Shown one piece after another: positions 12,536-25,479 of a stretch of DNA of 64,000 bases. The position numbers and the translations under genes are program-made. Source of the DNA: Heliopora coerulea (taxonomy: Eukaryota > Cnidaria > Anthozoa > Scleralcyonacea > Helioporidae); contig JASJOG010000164.1 of NCBI GenBank assembly GCA_030142905.1, forward strand, positions 186,001-250,000, in the 5' to 3' direction. Every line of letters begins with the position of its first letter. Position 1 is the first letter of the stretch. The notes under the pieces are model-generated. The model did no database searches and was not told where the DNA came from. It saw nothing but the letters and a program-made list of their open reading frames with translations.

Positions 12536-14550
12536 AGATGGTGAGCTAGTAATGGTGAGAGTGCGATTCCACGGCATTTCACGCCGGTATCTCGAGAACG
12601 CAAGGCCTACCTCATTCGATTTTGTTACGGCTCCATTTCATACGGTATCGGGTTAACATAATCTAAATTACTATTTAGCATTCAACCAGTATTATAATAT
12701 CCTCAGTCAATAATAAGTCTAATTTTCCTGTTTAAATTTTAAGAAAATCTGATCATGAAGACCATTTTATCTGAAAGGAATGCCTGTCTTCTCGCCCACT
12801 GCATAGTACTCGGCGCCAAAATTACTATTACTATCGAGCCGTTTACTAATATCAGCAGAACGACTGCGAACGCTTAATGTCGACAACAGTGTCTCAGATG
12901 AAAAAGGTCTTAACAGCAGAGTATATAACAATTTCTGGAGAGGGAGCGAGATTTGAAAGTTTTTCGACAAGAGTTAGCCTAAATCGTTTTACCTGAACAA
13001 ACGGCAAACGCATTTTTAGTAGTCATTTAGAGTTGAAAAGTGGTAACAGCAGACTAGCTTCGGCTGTAGTACGCGGACACAGAGGCGCCAGCCAACTAGC
13101 ATTGACTGGCTTCTTTTCAGAACACAAACTGTAACCAACAATTTTATAGGCTATTTTGATTACACGATCTTCCTATGTTTGTACTATCGCATTTGCAATT
13201 GACTGTGCACTGTGCGTTAAGTAACGCGTTGTTTCAAAATTAAAACGTTGAAGTTTCTTGGACGGAACTTTGACGTTGCTATGGGCGGACTTCACGTTGT
13301 TAGGCGCCTGTCAACACGAACCGTGAGGAATGAATTTCCTCACGCTAATTTGCAGGCAGACAGTTGCCATATTTCAAAACAAAACGTTCGGTTTTCTGCA
13401 TTCGGTTTAGGTTAAATATGTTTAAATTAGTTTCAAATTTTCGTTTACAGTAATTTTGTATCATTTCTATGAACTACAAATGTCTAATTTTTGACGTTTC
13501 TAGTCCAGAAGGTTTTTTGACTTCTCAACAAACGAAGTATAGTAAGGTATCCTCCCACAAATTTTCCGACAAGCTTAAATTTTCCGACAGAAATGTCCGG
13601 GGGGCGGTCGCTTAACCTGCCCCCCTATATATACGCCACTTGGTCTTACCATCATCGCTGGAAAGCGCAGTAAGAAAGCGTTTCATAAAGCTCTTGGACA
13701 ACATGTTGTAGGACCGTAAGAGTGTCACTGAAAACGATCTCCATAAGCTAGTTCAAGCGTTCAAGATCAACAAAACACTGTTTACGATAATATGATGTTA
13801 CAGAAGACGACCAATGAAAGGTGATAGTTTCGGCAGAGTCACATATCTCAGCAAAGTCGGCATGATGACATCACAAATTCGGAAAAAAAACCCTTCAAAG
13901 TTTATACCGCTAAGCCAATAGCTGATGCAGTTAAGAAGCGTCTTAAAATTTTGAGCCAATCAGAGCAAATGAAACAAAATGAAGATTCGGCAAAAGAGGC
14001 AGCGAAATTGGTCAACACCAATCACGGCTCATGATAAACGGAGTTTCAACAAACCAGCCAATTGCAAAGAGGAATACGATCGAAAGATTTGGCAAACTGG
14101 TTGAGCTTGACCGAGAAACCGGCTAGAGAGTGATTCTGATGCTTGGCAATGTTAGTAGAGACGACAACGTACAAGATCTAAATACGACGCCGGGAATTAA
14201 GGTTCAGCGGTGTAAACAAAGCTATCTAACAACTTCACAGTGGCAAATATGCTATAGTCACCTTAATCGCCTGACCTATTTGACGAACCCTCAATCCGCC
14301 ACTTTAATGCACGGTTTAAATGCTTTAGTTTTGTCATTTAAACGGCTTCTCCTAACCGCTTAAACGGCCTACATATAAAGAAGCTAGAAAAAACACGTTA
14401 AGAATCCAAATGTACTTTGAGTGCTTGGGGGCCTGAAATAGAATATGAAGAGAGAATACACGATTCCACAGTTGTACTTAGGGAGCGCGGGCTCTCATAA
14501 CCACCCTGGCAATCGCGGTAGCAACTAAAAATTTCGAATAAAACTGATTT

Positions 14551-14724
14551 CTTTATACGCATGCAGTCAAGTTATTCTACTTATGAAAAACTTTCTGAGT
14601 CCCAGACGGACTCAGATGGTTAGAGCATCTCACACACAATCAGAAGGTTACAGGTTCGATTCCCGTCAGGGACTCGGAAATTTTTTCTGAGTAGAATAGC
14701 TTGAGAGCATGCGTATAAAGAAAA
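14551..14724. repeat. Foldback element with a tRNA-like core
   Basis: Inverted ends (TTTCTTTATACGCATGC... on the left and its complement on the right, then TATTCTACT...CTGAGTCCC and complement) enclose a core at about 14608-14675 with GGTTAGAG and GGTTCGATTCC boxes like a tRNA-derived promoter. It is related to but distinct from the SINE-like copies at 2.5-3.2 kb. It is probably a non-autonomous foldback or MITE that captured a tRNA-like sequence. Confidence 0.6.
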
Positions 14725-14736
14725 TCACATAACTAC

Positions 14737-16234
14737 TAAAATAAAACATATTCCGAAGAATAATGTCATCTTGAAAACTCAAGATATGAGTCAATACAAG
14801 ATAAAAGTATTGTTGAAACTGTGATATTTCGACTTTATTTCAAAGTCATCCTCAGACAGAACGATATTACAGTAACATGCCAGAGTCTATATACAGGAGG
14901 TGTGATGACATCATCGAGATGGAATTAGGAAACACTACCGGTAATCACTATTTACATGCTGAGATGTTGAGACACTAAGATGCTAATTAATTAGAAATTC
15001 TCACCACCATGAATATAGCGGTTGAGCGTGAACAATAGAAGTATCGGGCTAACAGATAACAAGTGTGCATAATATCTAAATAAAAGGTTGAGTTCTTTGC
15101 TAGCTTTAAGCCCAGAATTAAGCTCAGGTTTATTAAACTTAATGTGGAGTGCTTCGATTATTAGAAGTTTATTGATGTTAGTAGACTTACTCGTATAAAG
15201 AATTTTATAGATATTAAATATTAAATTTTTAATGGAGGTAAATATGTTAGAAGACGAGGGAAGGTCATTTAGTCGGTGGTAGTGATCGTATAAGTCATTA
15301 ATGAAGTGAGCGTGTTCACATTCGAGAAAGTGTTCGCCAAAATTTGGATGCGTATTCCTTTCCTTGGTAAACGAAGTGAAAATCTAGTTAAATCATGCAT
15401 TTCGAAAATTCGGCGTCATCTCGATCAACCCGTTAAATTTATCGTTATTTATGACACGGAAAAAGTCTCCTATTTTATTTCTAACAAAGATAAGATTCCG
15501 GAAATGTCTCGCAATAATGTCGTCTACCAAATTACTTGTCCTGGCTGCAACAAAACATATATAGGTAAAACCGACCGTTGTCTTCACAAACGTCTTTCCT
15601 AACATTCTACTCAACATAACACCAGTGCAGTTGCCCAACACTTTCTCGAATGTGAACACGCTCACTTCATTAATGACTTATACGATCACTACCACCGACT
15701 AAATGACCTTCCCTCGTCTTCTAACATATTTACCTCCATTAAAAATTTAATATTTAATATCTATAAAATTCTTTATACGAGTAAGTCTACTAACACCAAT
15801 AAACTTCTAATGATCGAAGCACTCCACATTAAGTTTAATAAACCTGAGCTTAATTCTGGGCTTAAAGCTAGCAAAGAACTCAACCTTTTATTTAGATATT
15901 ATGCACACTTGTTATCTGTTAGCCCGATACTTCTATTGTTCACGCTCAACCGCTATATTCATGGTGGTGAGAATTTCTAATTAATTAGCATCTTAGTGTC
16001 TCAACATCTCAGCATGTAAATAGGGATTACCGGTAGTGTTTCCTAATTCCGTCTCGATGATGTCATCACACCTCCTGTATATAGACTCTGGCATGTTATT
16101 GTAACATCTTTCTGTCTGAAGATGACTTTGAAATAAAGTCGAAATATCACAGTCTCAGCAATAGTTTTATCTTGTATTGACTCATATCTTGAGTTTTCAA
16201 GATGACATTATTCTTCGGAATATGTTTTATTTTA
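14737..16234. mobile_element. Penelope-like element 3' ends in head-to-head inverted arrangement
   Basis: Two arms of about 598 bp (14737-15334 and 15637-16234) are near-perfect inverted copies around a 302-bp centre. The right arm and centre read on the + strand as the C-terminal part of a Penelope-like reverse transcriptase followed by its GIY-YIG endonuclease. The left arm is the same 3' segment on the - strand. Penelope-like elements are known to occur with partial inverted copies, which fits. Arms differ at only a few positions, so the palindrome is fairly young or has been homogenised. Confidence 0.8.
15345..15979 (+). pseudogene. Penelope-like RT C-terminus and GIY-YIG endonuclease, interrupted
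   Basis: The frame reads WMRIPFLGKRSENLVK, then NNVVYQITCPGCNKTYIGKT, the GIY-YIG nuclease core in its Penelope form with the CxxC zinc-binding pair. An in-frame stop at 15600-15602 interrupts it just after HKRLS. The frame then continues with QHNTSAVAQHFLECEHAHF and LNSGLKASKELN, typical of the end of such proteins, and stops near 15979. The reverse transcriptase catalytic part is absent, so this is a truncated copy. Confidence 0.75.
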
Positions 16235-19200
16235 TACTTTTTGAAGTTGTCGGCTGGTCATGGTCTTTACATAACAACTAAGTTACCACATTTAATCAAA
16301 CTGACTTGTCACCTAAAGCCGAACATTGCAAAAAGGCAGTCTTTGTAGCTTTGTTCGACATCTTACTTCAGTTAAAGTCTGAAAAGTCTAAAGTATAAAC
16401 ATACAGACTGTGAAGGGCGATTAAGTAGAAACTTCATGCGTCAAGGAAAGTAATTTGCAATTTTGGCCGCTATTTAATGGTGGCGTCAGGTTGATATGGC
16501 CGATCAATGTGCTTATCTTTATTGTGCTGATGTAAGTTACCTGGAAACAAGACTGTTGTGATCTTCATAAATACGAAGATGTTCAAATAAACATGGCTGT
16601 CCCTCCAGAATTCGATCAAGAAATCGAAACAGTGTATTTTTGGGCTATTTTGTAAGTCATGATGAATACTATGTGACTGTTTATGTTTAAAAAATGTGTC
16701 TTAAGAAAAAGACTTCAGCTTGATCTCATCTTTTGAATATTATTTCAACTTAAATTGGAATAAACACAGTAAGAATTGCCAGATACCAGCCATCAAGTTC
16801 GTCCAACGTGCTATCAACAGACTTCTTCCTCGCCGACAGGAACGACTTCAGAGCGTTTGTATTACAGAGTTAAAAATGATTTCAGAGTCATCTCCTCTTA
16901 ATAAAACAATAATAATAGAATAGGCTTTAAGCGGGGAACTTCCTAGGATTTACGTCACTTCCGCAGAGTAAAGATACCATTTGGTTTCTTTCTTTCTCCA
17001 GAGCTAGTTTTCAAATTGCCAACTTAAGCAGTGAAACAAATGGGCCGTTAAGGGCAACTCACGGATACAAAGTGGACGGCAAATAGATTTTCCTAATTAG
17101 TCAGGCAATGTGGCAGTGAGAAACATCTTTCATGTCGGATGAACCTGTGACCTTACAGTTAGACACAAAGTTTCAAGCAACTCTTCCAAAAGACAACTGA
17201 GGCACAACTGATTTAAATCTGTATTTCATTGGATAACGAGTCACATTATCACGAGAAAACTTATATGACAGATGTTTCATTTTGTCATTGTGATGCACTG
17301 CGAATGCTTACACTAACAAAAAAGCCTTCCCGTTATCTGGTATTCTGCAAAGTGGCTTCCTCATTGTTAACATTACGGGAATTTTAGGAATGTGAGTGAG
17401 AGCCCGTATTGGCGTACAAATGCTCCCACGCAGGATTCGCGAGTAGTAAAATCTTTGGAATGGGCCCTGAGCCTCAGTTTGTCGTGATATTTCTTCGGTA
17501 TTTATTATGCCCACAACACAGAGCAATCTGGTCAAAAATAGCTTTATAGGAATGTTTGGAATGAATGCGATTGCCTTCACATGAAACTGCGTAGCAGCAT
17601 TCGTTACCAAAAAAGTCATGAACATAGAACTTTAGCTGAAGAGAATATTAGGTAATTATCACCAGAATACCTCGAAGACTATGTAAAATATGCAAAAACC
17701 TGATAGCATGAGGTCGGCACTTTAAGGATTAATACGAACAATAGTAGATTTTCCCTCTCGCGCACCGCGCGAAGCACGGGATGAGGGTACTAATCTTGAG
17801 GTACATTGAGTCCTTTTACATGCGTGGTGTCTAGGGAGAAAAATTCCATGTTGGTATATATAGGTATCTATCCACGGATTCCTGTCACTCAAGAATGCTA
17901 TGTGCAAGCTCGGGGACTGGTATGTTGCTGACCAAACCTCACTTAGGTTACATGGATCAGTATTGAAGCAAACCAATTTAGTCTCGTTCCTTTTCCCGTT
18001 GTATGGATCTCTCGCTAGTTGTTTAAATCGTTTCAACACTGAAACCAGTATATTACTTAAGACCGGCTAACGAAATAGTTCTCTTGGTGCTTGGGGCGGG
18101 TTTCACTTTTGAGGGCCACCTTAATAACTGGACAATCTGTGACTTGAAAGAGCAGTTCTCAAACTTAGCTCCTTGGAAGATGCATTGGCCAACTGTTCAC
18201 TTTATGCAGCCACAGTTGATCTTGGTTCTTTCTGATGAGTATGATCCAAGGATGTAAGGGAATTCGCTTGCTGTCAGGACATTTGCTAAGCGACTATGTG
18301 CAAACGAAATTCTTCGCTGATGTGTTTAAATCTCGAGACTTTTCACGTTCTAGCAACTACTTACCTTGGCTACACAATTATAGGTACGTCTGAATCGAGT
18401 AGCTCTCAAATACAAGTTCTGCGAACGGAATAGTTTTGAGCAGCATTCAAAGGTGGCTTCCCAACTTAATTCTTCCCTGAGGGAAACTTCTTAATTGTAC
18501 CAAATATTATCGCCTGGATTTTGCTGGTGTTTATTGGTAAAGTAAAGTAAAGATTCGGGCTCATTCATCTCTGCAGGATGATGGCTTTTGAATATTTTGT
18601 AGTATTTAATCGGACAGCGTTATGGTTAATCTTTTGAGAAGCGAGATAAAACACTCATCGTCCAGAAGACTTGTCCAGACAATGACAGACTTAGGATGCT
18701 CTCTCCGCTTTTCCACACAAGGATTTCATTGCCTCATTCAGGATCGTTCTCCGTATGAAATGTGGCCCCACTAAAGACGTCGGGATTTATTTCTGGCTCA
18801 AAATAAAAATGCAAGATAAACAACCACCAGGTAACGCGCTGCAAAGCTACTTGTTTTTGGTCACCAAACTATCGTTTGGCGAAACAGTTGTTCACTTCAG
18901 TCTTTCGCACTTCGAGAGTGGCTTTACTGTATTCGACCAGTAATACTTTCATCAAAATTTTAAAACCTCTCAAGAAAGCTTAAAAGTTTAAAACAGCATT
19001 CTCTTTACACATTCACCGTTGAAACTTTTGCGTTGAGGTGCCGGTGTATACATAGCTGAAAATATGTAAGAGTTGCAGGTTTGTACGCTACGCCATTTTT
19101 CTTTTTTACGAAGATTTTACATAGTCAAAACGTACGTCTTTTACTTCTCTCTACTAGTTCCTCTTTCGACCAAAACTTGCACAAGGTTTGCTTATCGTTT

Positions 19201-21153
19201 TTTGTTGTATGTTATGTATTTTTCCAATTTTTGGCCAGTAATAAAGGTTCAGAACTAGTTCATATTTTCTTTGTTTTTATTTGTCGGTTTCGTGATTCGC
19301 TTCATCTTCGTCACCTAAGTCTTGTGCCTCAATATGAATACTTAGCATAAATCTTCATCATAGCAATTTTAATAGACAATTGCAACCAACTTTGAGATAA
19401 TGTAGAATTTACTAGTTCTTTCAGACAAAAAATATCAAAAATAATTTTTTTTATTGTGAGCTGTCCGTAATGCTGGTATCCGACCAGTAATCTATCAGAA
19501 TGCTCGAATTTTAAGACGAAAAGGCAAGTCATTTAATAAAAACTCTTCCTTTCAAGCAAAATGACTGAAAGTTTGTTTGGAAAATGAGTCGAAATACTTC
19601 AAGATTGCAAATAATACAGAGTCTTGGTACGAGCATTCACTGTTTAGCAGGAAAATTGTCAGAATGGATTTCTTATCATTTATTAAACCGTTAAAGTTTA
19701 TTCTTACCGAACGTTTTGTTTTAATAAAACAGAATCAAAATTTTAAACATAAATATGACGACAAGCAGTTTAAATATAAAATAATTTCCAGTTTGGGTAT
19801 TTAATATTTGTGGCCAAATTTTGTGTTTTCTTTATTGCATTCCCTCTTACATTTATAGTAAGCACGATTTGTCTTTTTTACAATTTGAAAAGTTATGCAT
19901 CTTACTCGGATTCTCAATAACGATATTGGAAGGGTGGGTGAGGGTTTGTTGCGTACACGCATTTTTAGTCATTTAATTTTTGCATCCTTTTCCCTTTGAG
20001 TTAACTACCTGGGTACATGAGTCTAGACAGCATTGGAAAACAAGATTTTTGGTAATTTTTTAGTTAACTGTTTTTGATTTCGAACGAATTTGGGCTCATA
20101 ATTTCTTTTCTCAGTTTCCAGTTATAATTAGGGTGATTTTACTTAAGTATATATTGTAGGCCCTTTCACAGCCCTTACAACCCGTTAAGTTTACTGATAT
20201 TTCAAAGGGTGTGATAGAAAGGACGGTAAGGGGTGAATGCGCTTTCGTATTTCTTATTAACTGACAAGATCCAACCAATCAGACAAAAGTCATCTTTCCG
20301 GACACTTCTCTCTATATGGCATAAAAGAGTAAGATATTATTGAAAACAACTTATAAATCATCACTTGGCAAATTTAGGACCTTTTATCTAAGCTGTAATG
20401 TCCAAGCATTGATCATGAAAAAGAAACAAAGCAAGAAAGTTTGGAAATGTGAAGGACAAAAAATATATCACAGAAATTAAATGGCGGGGAAAAGGAAGTA
20501 GCTAGAGGGAAATGAGAGCCTGAGAGAAAGCTGAAGAATACAAAGTCAAATAAGAAACTTCTCTCTTAAGAATCAAAAACGAGCAAGAAGGTGACATTGG
20601 CCTACCTACAAATGACTTTCTCAGAATTCAATTCCACATACAAAAAGTAAAGAACTGCCTCAACCAGGAAAGTAAAAATTAGAAAATTTTGTTAGATCTG
20701 ATATCGTGTACTGATAACTTGGTTCCAAGCTTTGTGATCAAGCCAGATTAATATTGGTGTACATTCAGTTATATTCCTACCAAAATTGTGGACGAGAAAC
20801 ATGGCGTACAAAGAATGGAGCTCAAGTGCTCGATGAGATCGTAACCGAGTCCAGATTTTTCCACGCCATGTTATAATATGCCATTTTTCCTTGTTAAATC
20901 AGTATAGAGTGCCATTCACATTAGGACTATACTTTCCAAATAAATGCAAACCAGATCAGTATTGATTTTGTCTCTGAGGTAAATTCCTGATTACATGAAA
21001 CGAAATTGAACTGATCACCTGGCCAGCTCGCTGAACGGGCTAGTCCGCCAAGCAATGATTAATAATTCATTATATCTCACTAAAGAAAATAATATGATTA
21101 CGTGGCAATGAACTAGTCCGTATACCGGGCAAACTCAGTAATAAACTAGCTTT

Positions 21154-21300
21154 TGTAATGATTTATGATACTTAATGCTTTGGAGTGGTTGATATCAAAC
21201 TAATTAACGTAAAGCAAATGAACTGTAACATGAGACGACGAGTCAGTTGTCAATGGAGTTCATAAAAACTGGGATAAATAAAATAGCACAGATCATAACA
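21154..21300 (+). repeat. 5' LTR of the gypsy element
   Basis: 147 bp, starting TGTAATGATTTATG and ending AGATCATAACA. It is matched by the 3' LTR with roughly one difference in ten bases plus small indels. GATAAATAAAATAGC near its end may include the polyadenylation signal (AATAAA). Confidence 0.85.
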
Positions 21301-21318
21301 TGGTGTAAGGAGTGGGAT
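21301..21318 (+). promoter_or_regulatory. Candidate primer-binding site
   Basis: The sequence TGGTGTAAGGAGTGGGAT starts directly after the LTR. TGG is the complement of the CCA end of a tRNA, as expected for a minus-strand primer site. The tRNA cannot be named from the sequence alone. Confidence 0.6.
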
Positions 21319-21347
21319 AGTTTAACAAAGGCATAAAAGAAAGCAAG

Positions 21348-22232
21348 ATGAACAAGTTAAATCCACCCAAGGAACTGCGATTCGATGGAAACCTTAGCCA
21401 GAATTGGGAGCGATGAAAAAAAGAATTCAAATTCTACATGACCGCCAGAATCGAACGATAAAGATAAAGATGTCAAAACGTCCAGACTTCTAACTACAAT
21501 TGGAGAAAGAGTGCGAGAAATCTATTACACCTTTACCTTCGAAAACGAAGAAGATGGCATGAAATTGGAACCAGTACAAAGAAAATTTGATGAATACATG
21601 AATCCCAAAAACACTCATACCTAAGATACAAGTTCTTCTCATACAACCAAAGCGAAGGACAAAACATTGACGACTATGTCCCTGAACTGGAACTAAAAAG
21701 CGCGCATTGCGAATTTGGATTACTAAAAGAGAGCCTCATAAGGGACCGAATTGTCGCTGGAGTGAGGGATACGAGAGTGCAAGAAAGGTTACTGCGAGAA
21801 CCTGACCTGACACTTCATAAAGCAATGACCATTTACAGAACAGCTGAAGAAACAAAGAAGCAGTTGGAAGAAATGCAGTCTAAAACGTCGCCAAATCAAG
21901 TCGACCAACTACGCCACCGAAAGGACAGCCCGCGAAACAGAGGTAAACAAGATAATCAAGGAAAACGAGATAACCAAAGGAAAATATGTCTATACTGTGT
22001 AAGTCAACATGACAAAGGACGCTGTCCCGCCTATGGGAAATTATGCAAGAAATGTGGAAATCGAAATCACTTTGCAAAAGTATGTTTATCAAACCAGATA
22101 AACGAAATGAATGCGAGAGATGACAATCACTCTAGTAAAGAAAGCATTGAAGGTGGAGACAACATATTGGCACCGTCAATAGCGAAGAGAAATCAACAAG
22201 CACTCCCTAACGCAAGAAGAAAACGCCCGCCA
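21348..22232 (+). pseudogene. gypsy gag remnant with zinc knuckles
   Basis: An ATG at 21348 opens MNKLNPPKELRFDGN, typical of gag starts, but stops appear within about 25 codons and the frame changes. From 21762 a frame of 157 codons is open and contains two zinc knuckles: CLYCVSQHDKGRCPAYGKLC and CKKCGNRNHFAKVC. Such knuckles bind the element's RNA during packaging. The part before 21760 is broken in several places. Confidence 0.75.
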
Positions 22233-22264
22233 TAAAGTCGGAATATATAGGAAGCAACATGATT

Positions 22265-22857
22265 CAAACACATGGACCGATTCAATTGATACATCTGGAT
22301 TACTCGTCGAATACAAAATCGACACAGGAACACAAACCAACGTAATTCCACATAGCCTATTTAGACGTCTGCCAAAACAGAACAAATTACACCAAACGAA
22401 AGAGAAACTGCTCGCATATGACGAAACAGAAATACCAATCTCAGGTAAATGCATACTACGACTAAAAACGAAAGGAAAAAATGATTATCAGATACAGTTC
22501 TTCGTCGTCCCAATTAACTCGTCTTCGATCCTAGGACTGGCAACAAGTGAACGCTTCAATCTTATTAAACGTGTAATGCAAATAAAGCGAACTTCCGACA
22601 TTACACAACATTATGCACAAGTGTTTGGAGATATTGGTTGCCTATCCGGAGAACATCACATCAATCTGAAAACAAATGCAAAGCCGGTGGTATACCCTCC
22701 TCGTGAAGTACCGTACCTATTGGAACACAAGCTAAAAGCCAAACTTGAACGCATGGAAAGAAACAAAATCATCGACAAAGTAGACGAATCGACCGATTGG
22801 GTGAATTCTCTAGTTATAGTCGAGAAGCCTAAATGGAAAACTGCGAATATGCCTTGA
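22265..22857 (+). pseudogene. gypsy protease and start of reverse transcriptase
   Basis: A frame without stops runs about 22270-22857. It holds the aspartic protease active site KIDTGTQTNVIP (GAC at 22321) and then the start of the RT (PPREVPYLLEHKLKAKLERM and WVNSLVIVEKP). It ends at a stop at 22855 where the frame should continue into the palm domain, which resumes in another frame shortly after. Confidence 0.75.
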
Positions 22858-22858
22858 T

Positions 22859-24008
22859 CCATACGATCTAAACAAGGCAATAAAGGGAGAACACTACCCA
22901 ATGCATAATGCTGATTCAATCATGGCAGAAAATGGCAGATGTAAAATTCTTTTCGAAGTTAGGCGCCTCAAGTGGATATTGGCAAATAAAAGTCGATGAG
23001 GAGAGCTCAAAGATCCTAACGTATTACACCCCATTTGGCAGATATAAATTTAAGAGACTTTCCTTTGGAATCTTAAGTACAAGTGAAGTGTTTCAGAAGA
23101 ATATAACCAAAGAAGAACACAATGTTCGCCTTTCGCAAGTCCTCGAAAGAATTGATAAATCCGGTTTGAAGTTAAACAAGGAAAATTGTGTTTTTGGAAC
23201 CACAGAAATAATTTTCCTCGGTCACATATTCTCAGATCAAGGTGTAAAACCAGACCTAAAAAAGATCAGAGTGATCACGAATATGACCATACCAACCAAC
23301 AAGTCGGACCTACAGAGACTTTTAGGGATGGTCACATATCTTGGAAAATTTATTCCAAATCTTTCATCCAAGACAACATGTCTACGACAACTATTAGAGT
23401 CAAGCGCTGAATGGCAATGGACCGAGCATCAAGATGAAGCCCTCAAACAGCTCAAGAAAGAAATATCATCAAGCCCCACTCTCAAGTACTACGACCCTAA
23501 TTTACAAACCATGATATCAGTTGATGCATCAAAGTACGGCCTAGGAGCAGTTCTACTGCAAAAGCATGAATCATGGGCCCCAGTAGCATATGCCAGCAGA
23601 TCTCTGACGAAGACAGAACAAAACCATGCACAGGTCGAAAAGGAGACTTTAGCAATCGTGTTTGGCACTCAACGATTCCACGACTACGTATACGGCAAGC
23701 CTTTCGTTGTAGAATCCGATCATAAGCCTCTCAAACCAATCTTCTCAAAACCAATTGCAAGTGCCCCTCCACGTACACAGAGATTCAGATTAAAACTCCA
23801 GAGATACGACATGACAATACAGTATACCCCCGGAACGAACTTGCCCGTTGCGGACACTGTATCAAAAGCATACCTACCTCGACTACCAGAAGATGAACTT
23901 AATTTAGAGAGCCAAGCTCACATGATAATATCTAATCTACCGATATCCGAAACGATGCTTAGTAAATTTCAACGTGAAACTGCGAAAGATCAAGTTCTAC
24001 AGTTTTAA
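22859..24008 (+). pseudogene. gypsy reverse transcriptase palm and RNase H, catalytic loop deleted
   Basis: From about 22908 a frame of 366 codons is open: FSKLGASSGYWQIKVDEESS and TPFGRYKFKRLSFGI (RT palm), GLKLNKENCVFG and FLGHIFSDQGVKPD (thumb), then RNase H with VDASKYGLGAVLLQ, VEKETLAIVFG and ESDHKPL. Between EVFQKN and EEHNVRL the segment that normally carries the YxDD catalytic motif is missing (around 23108), about 25-30 residues shorter than the family. The reverse transcriptase therefore cannot work although the rest of the frame is open. Confidence 0.8.
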
Positions 24009-24103
24009 AAGATGGATGGCCAGACCACAAAGCACGGCTTCCAGTTGAACTTACACCATATTTTCCATTTAGACAGGAAATCACCGAAGCCAAAGGAATA
24101 ATC

Positions 24104-24935
24104 ATGAAAGGAGAACGAGTGATAGTTCCCTCGACCATGAGAATAGACATGAAAGAGAAAATACACGATGGACACCTGGGGATCGAGAAATGCAAATCTA
24201 AAGCTAGAGAAACATTGTTCTGGCCTAGGATGAACATGGAAGTAACGGAAATGATTAAAGGATGCAGCATATGCCAAGAATATAGAGAATACCAGCAGAA
24301 AGAGCATCTGATGCCGCACCATCTTCCTACGAAGCCTTTTGAGAAAGTAGCAACAGATTTATTCAAGTTTCAAAACAACGACTTTGTGATTGTCGTCTAT
24401 TACTACTCCAATTACCCAGAAATAACAAAGTCGGACAACACCAGCAGCAAACAAGTCATCCAGAAAATGAAGTCAACGGACCACAATACAGCAGCAAAGA
24501 GTTTAAAGAATTTACCAAAAATGGGACTTTATCCACACAACATCGAGCCCAAAATACCCAAAATCAAATGGAATGGCAGAACGAGCTGTTCAAACTATCA
24601 AACAGCTCCTCACGAAAGCTACTAAGAAAGGAGAAAACCCGTACATAGCAGTTCAAGCACATCGAGCGTGGCCAGATCCCAACGGAGGACCGTCACCTGC
24701 TGAACTACTGTTTGGAAGAAAGATTCGAACAAGACTTCCATCATTTCAACAGTACACTCAGATACCTAATGAGAACAACAAGTACGTCCTGAAGATAACA
24801 ACCTTGATGGACACGCAAAAAGAATACCACGACAGAACAGCAAAGAAACATCCATCACTTAAAGAAGGATCAACGGTTCAAGTAAATAAAGACGGCTCAT
24901 GGCCAGTCAAAGCAAGAGTGATTCAACAAGACTAA
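24104..24935 (+). pseudogene. gypsy integrase, frameshifted
   Basis: The zinc-binding part is present: HLGIEKCKSKARETLFWPRM and CSICQEYREY. The first catalytic Asp lies in VATDLFKF. The region that should carry the second Asp (TDNGPQ in the family) is broken, reading TDHNTAAKSLKN, and the downstream segment with MAERAVQTIKQLL continues in a different frame from about 24573. The C-terminal domain follows to 24935, with a further short piece to 25196. Confidence 0.7.
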
Positions 24936-25259
24936 CATCCGAGATCCTATAAGATCCAAACAGAAGAAGGTAGAATGTTGAGACGAAACAGAAGAGATCT
25001 ACGTCAAACAAATGAACCATTCATACAATCCAACGCAGAGATCGAGATACCATTTGCAAAATGTCACAATACCGAGAAAGAAATTCAAAAGAAACAAAAC
25101 GATACTCCAACAACGAAAACAGATTCCGGAAAACAATCAACAACAGTAACCACACGTTATGGACGGGTTAGTAAACCGCCTGACTATTATTATTGATTCG
25201 CAGACGTTTACACACGATTAAACAGTATTGACTCTCTAATTCAAATTTTGTTAAACTTT

Positions 25260-25272
25260 AAGAAAAGGAAGA
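25260..25272 (+). promoter_or_regulatory. Polypurine tract
   Basis: AAGAAAAGGAAGA directly abuts the 3' LTR, the expected position of the plus-strand primer of an LTR retrotransposon. Confidence 0.75.
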
Positions 25273-25423
25273 TGTAATGATATATAATACTTAATACTTC
25301 GGAGTTGTTAATATCAAACTAATTAATTAATGTAAAACAAATGAACTGTAACATGAGACAACGAGTCAGTTGTTACTGGAGTTAATAAAAGCAGGGATAA
25401 ATAAAATAGCGCATATCATAACA
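25273..25423 (+). repeat. 3' LTR of the gypsy element
   Basis: 151 bp, starting TGTAATGATATATA and ending ATCATAACA. It is followed directly by GCTTT, the target duplication also found before the 5' LTR. Confidence 0.85.
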
Positions 25424-25479
25424 GCTTTTTCATGTAATAATAATCAAAATGAGCAACTTCGGCAACCGGGGATCGGCAC

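Larger units (their letters stand above)
21154..25423 (+). mobile_element. Degenerate Ty3/gypsy LTR retrotransposon
   Basis: The 4,270-bp element has short LTRs beginning TGTAATGAT and ending CATAACA, a primer-binding site immediately after the 5' LTR, a purine tract just before the 3' LTR and a 5-bp target duplication GCTTT (21149-21153 and 25424-25428). Internal order is gag with zinc knuckles, protease, reverse transcriptase, RNase H and integrase, the Ty3/gypsy order. The two LTRs differ at many positions, and the coding region is broken by stops, frameshifts and deletions, so this is an old, inactive copy inserted in the sense orientation of the host gene. Confidence 0.9.

Noticed and set aside
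17308..18039. Two - strand frames of 105 codons each
   Set aside because: No recognisable domain, no splice-consistent context and composition like the surrounding intron; most likely chance.
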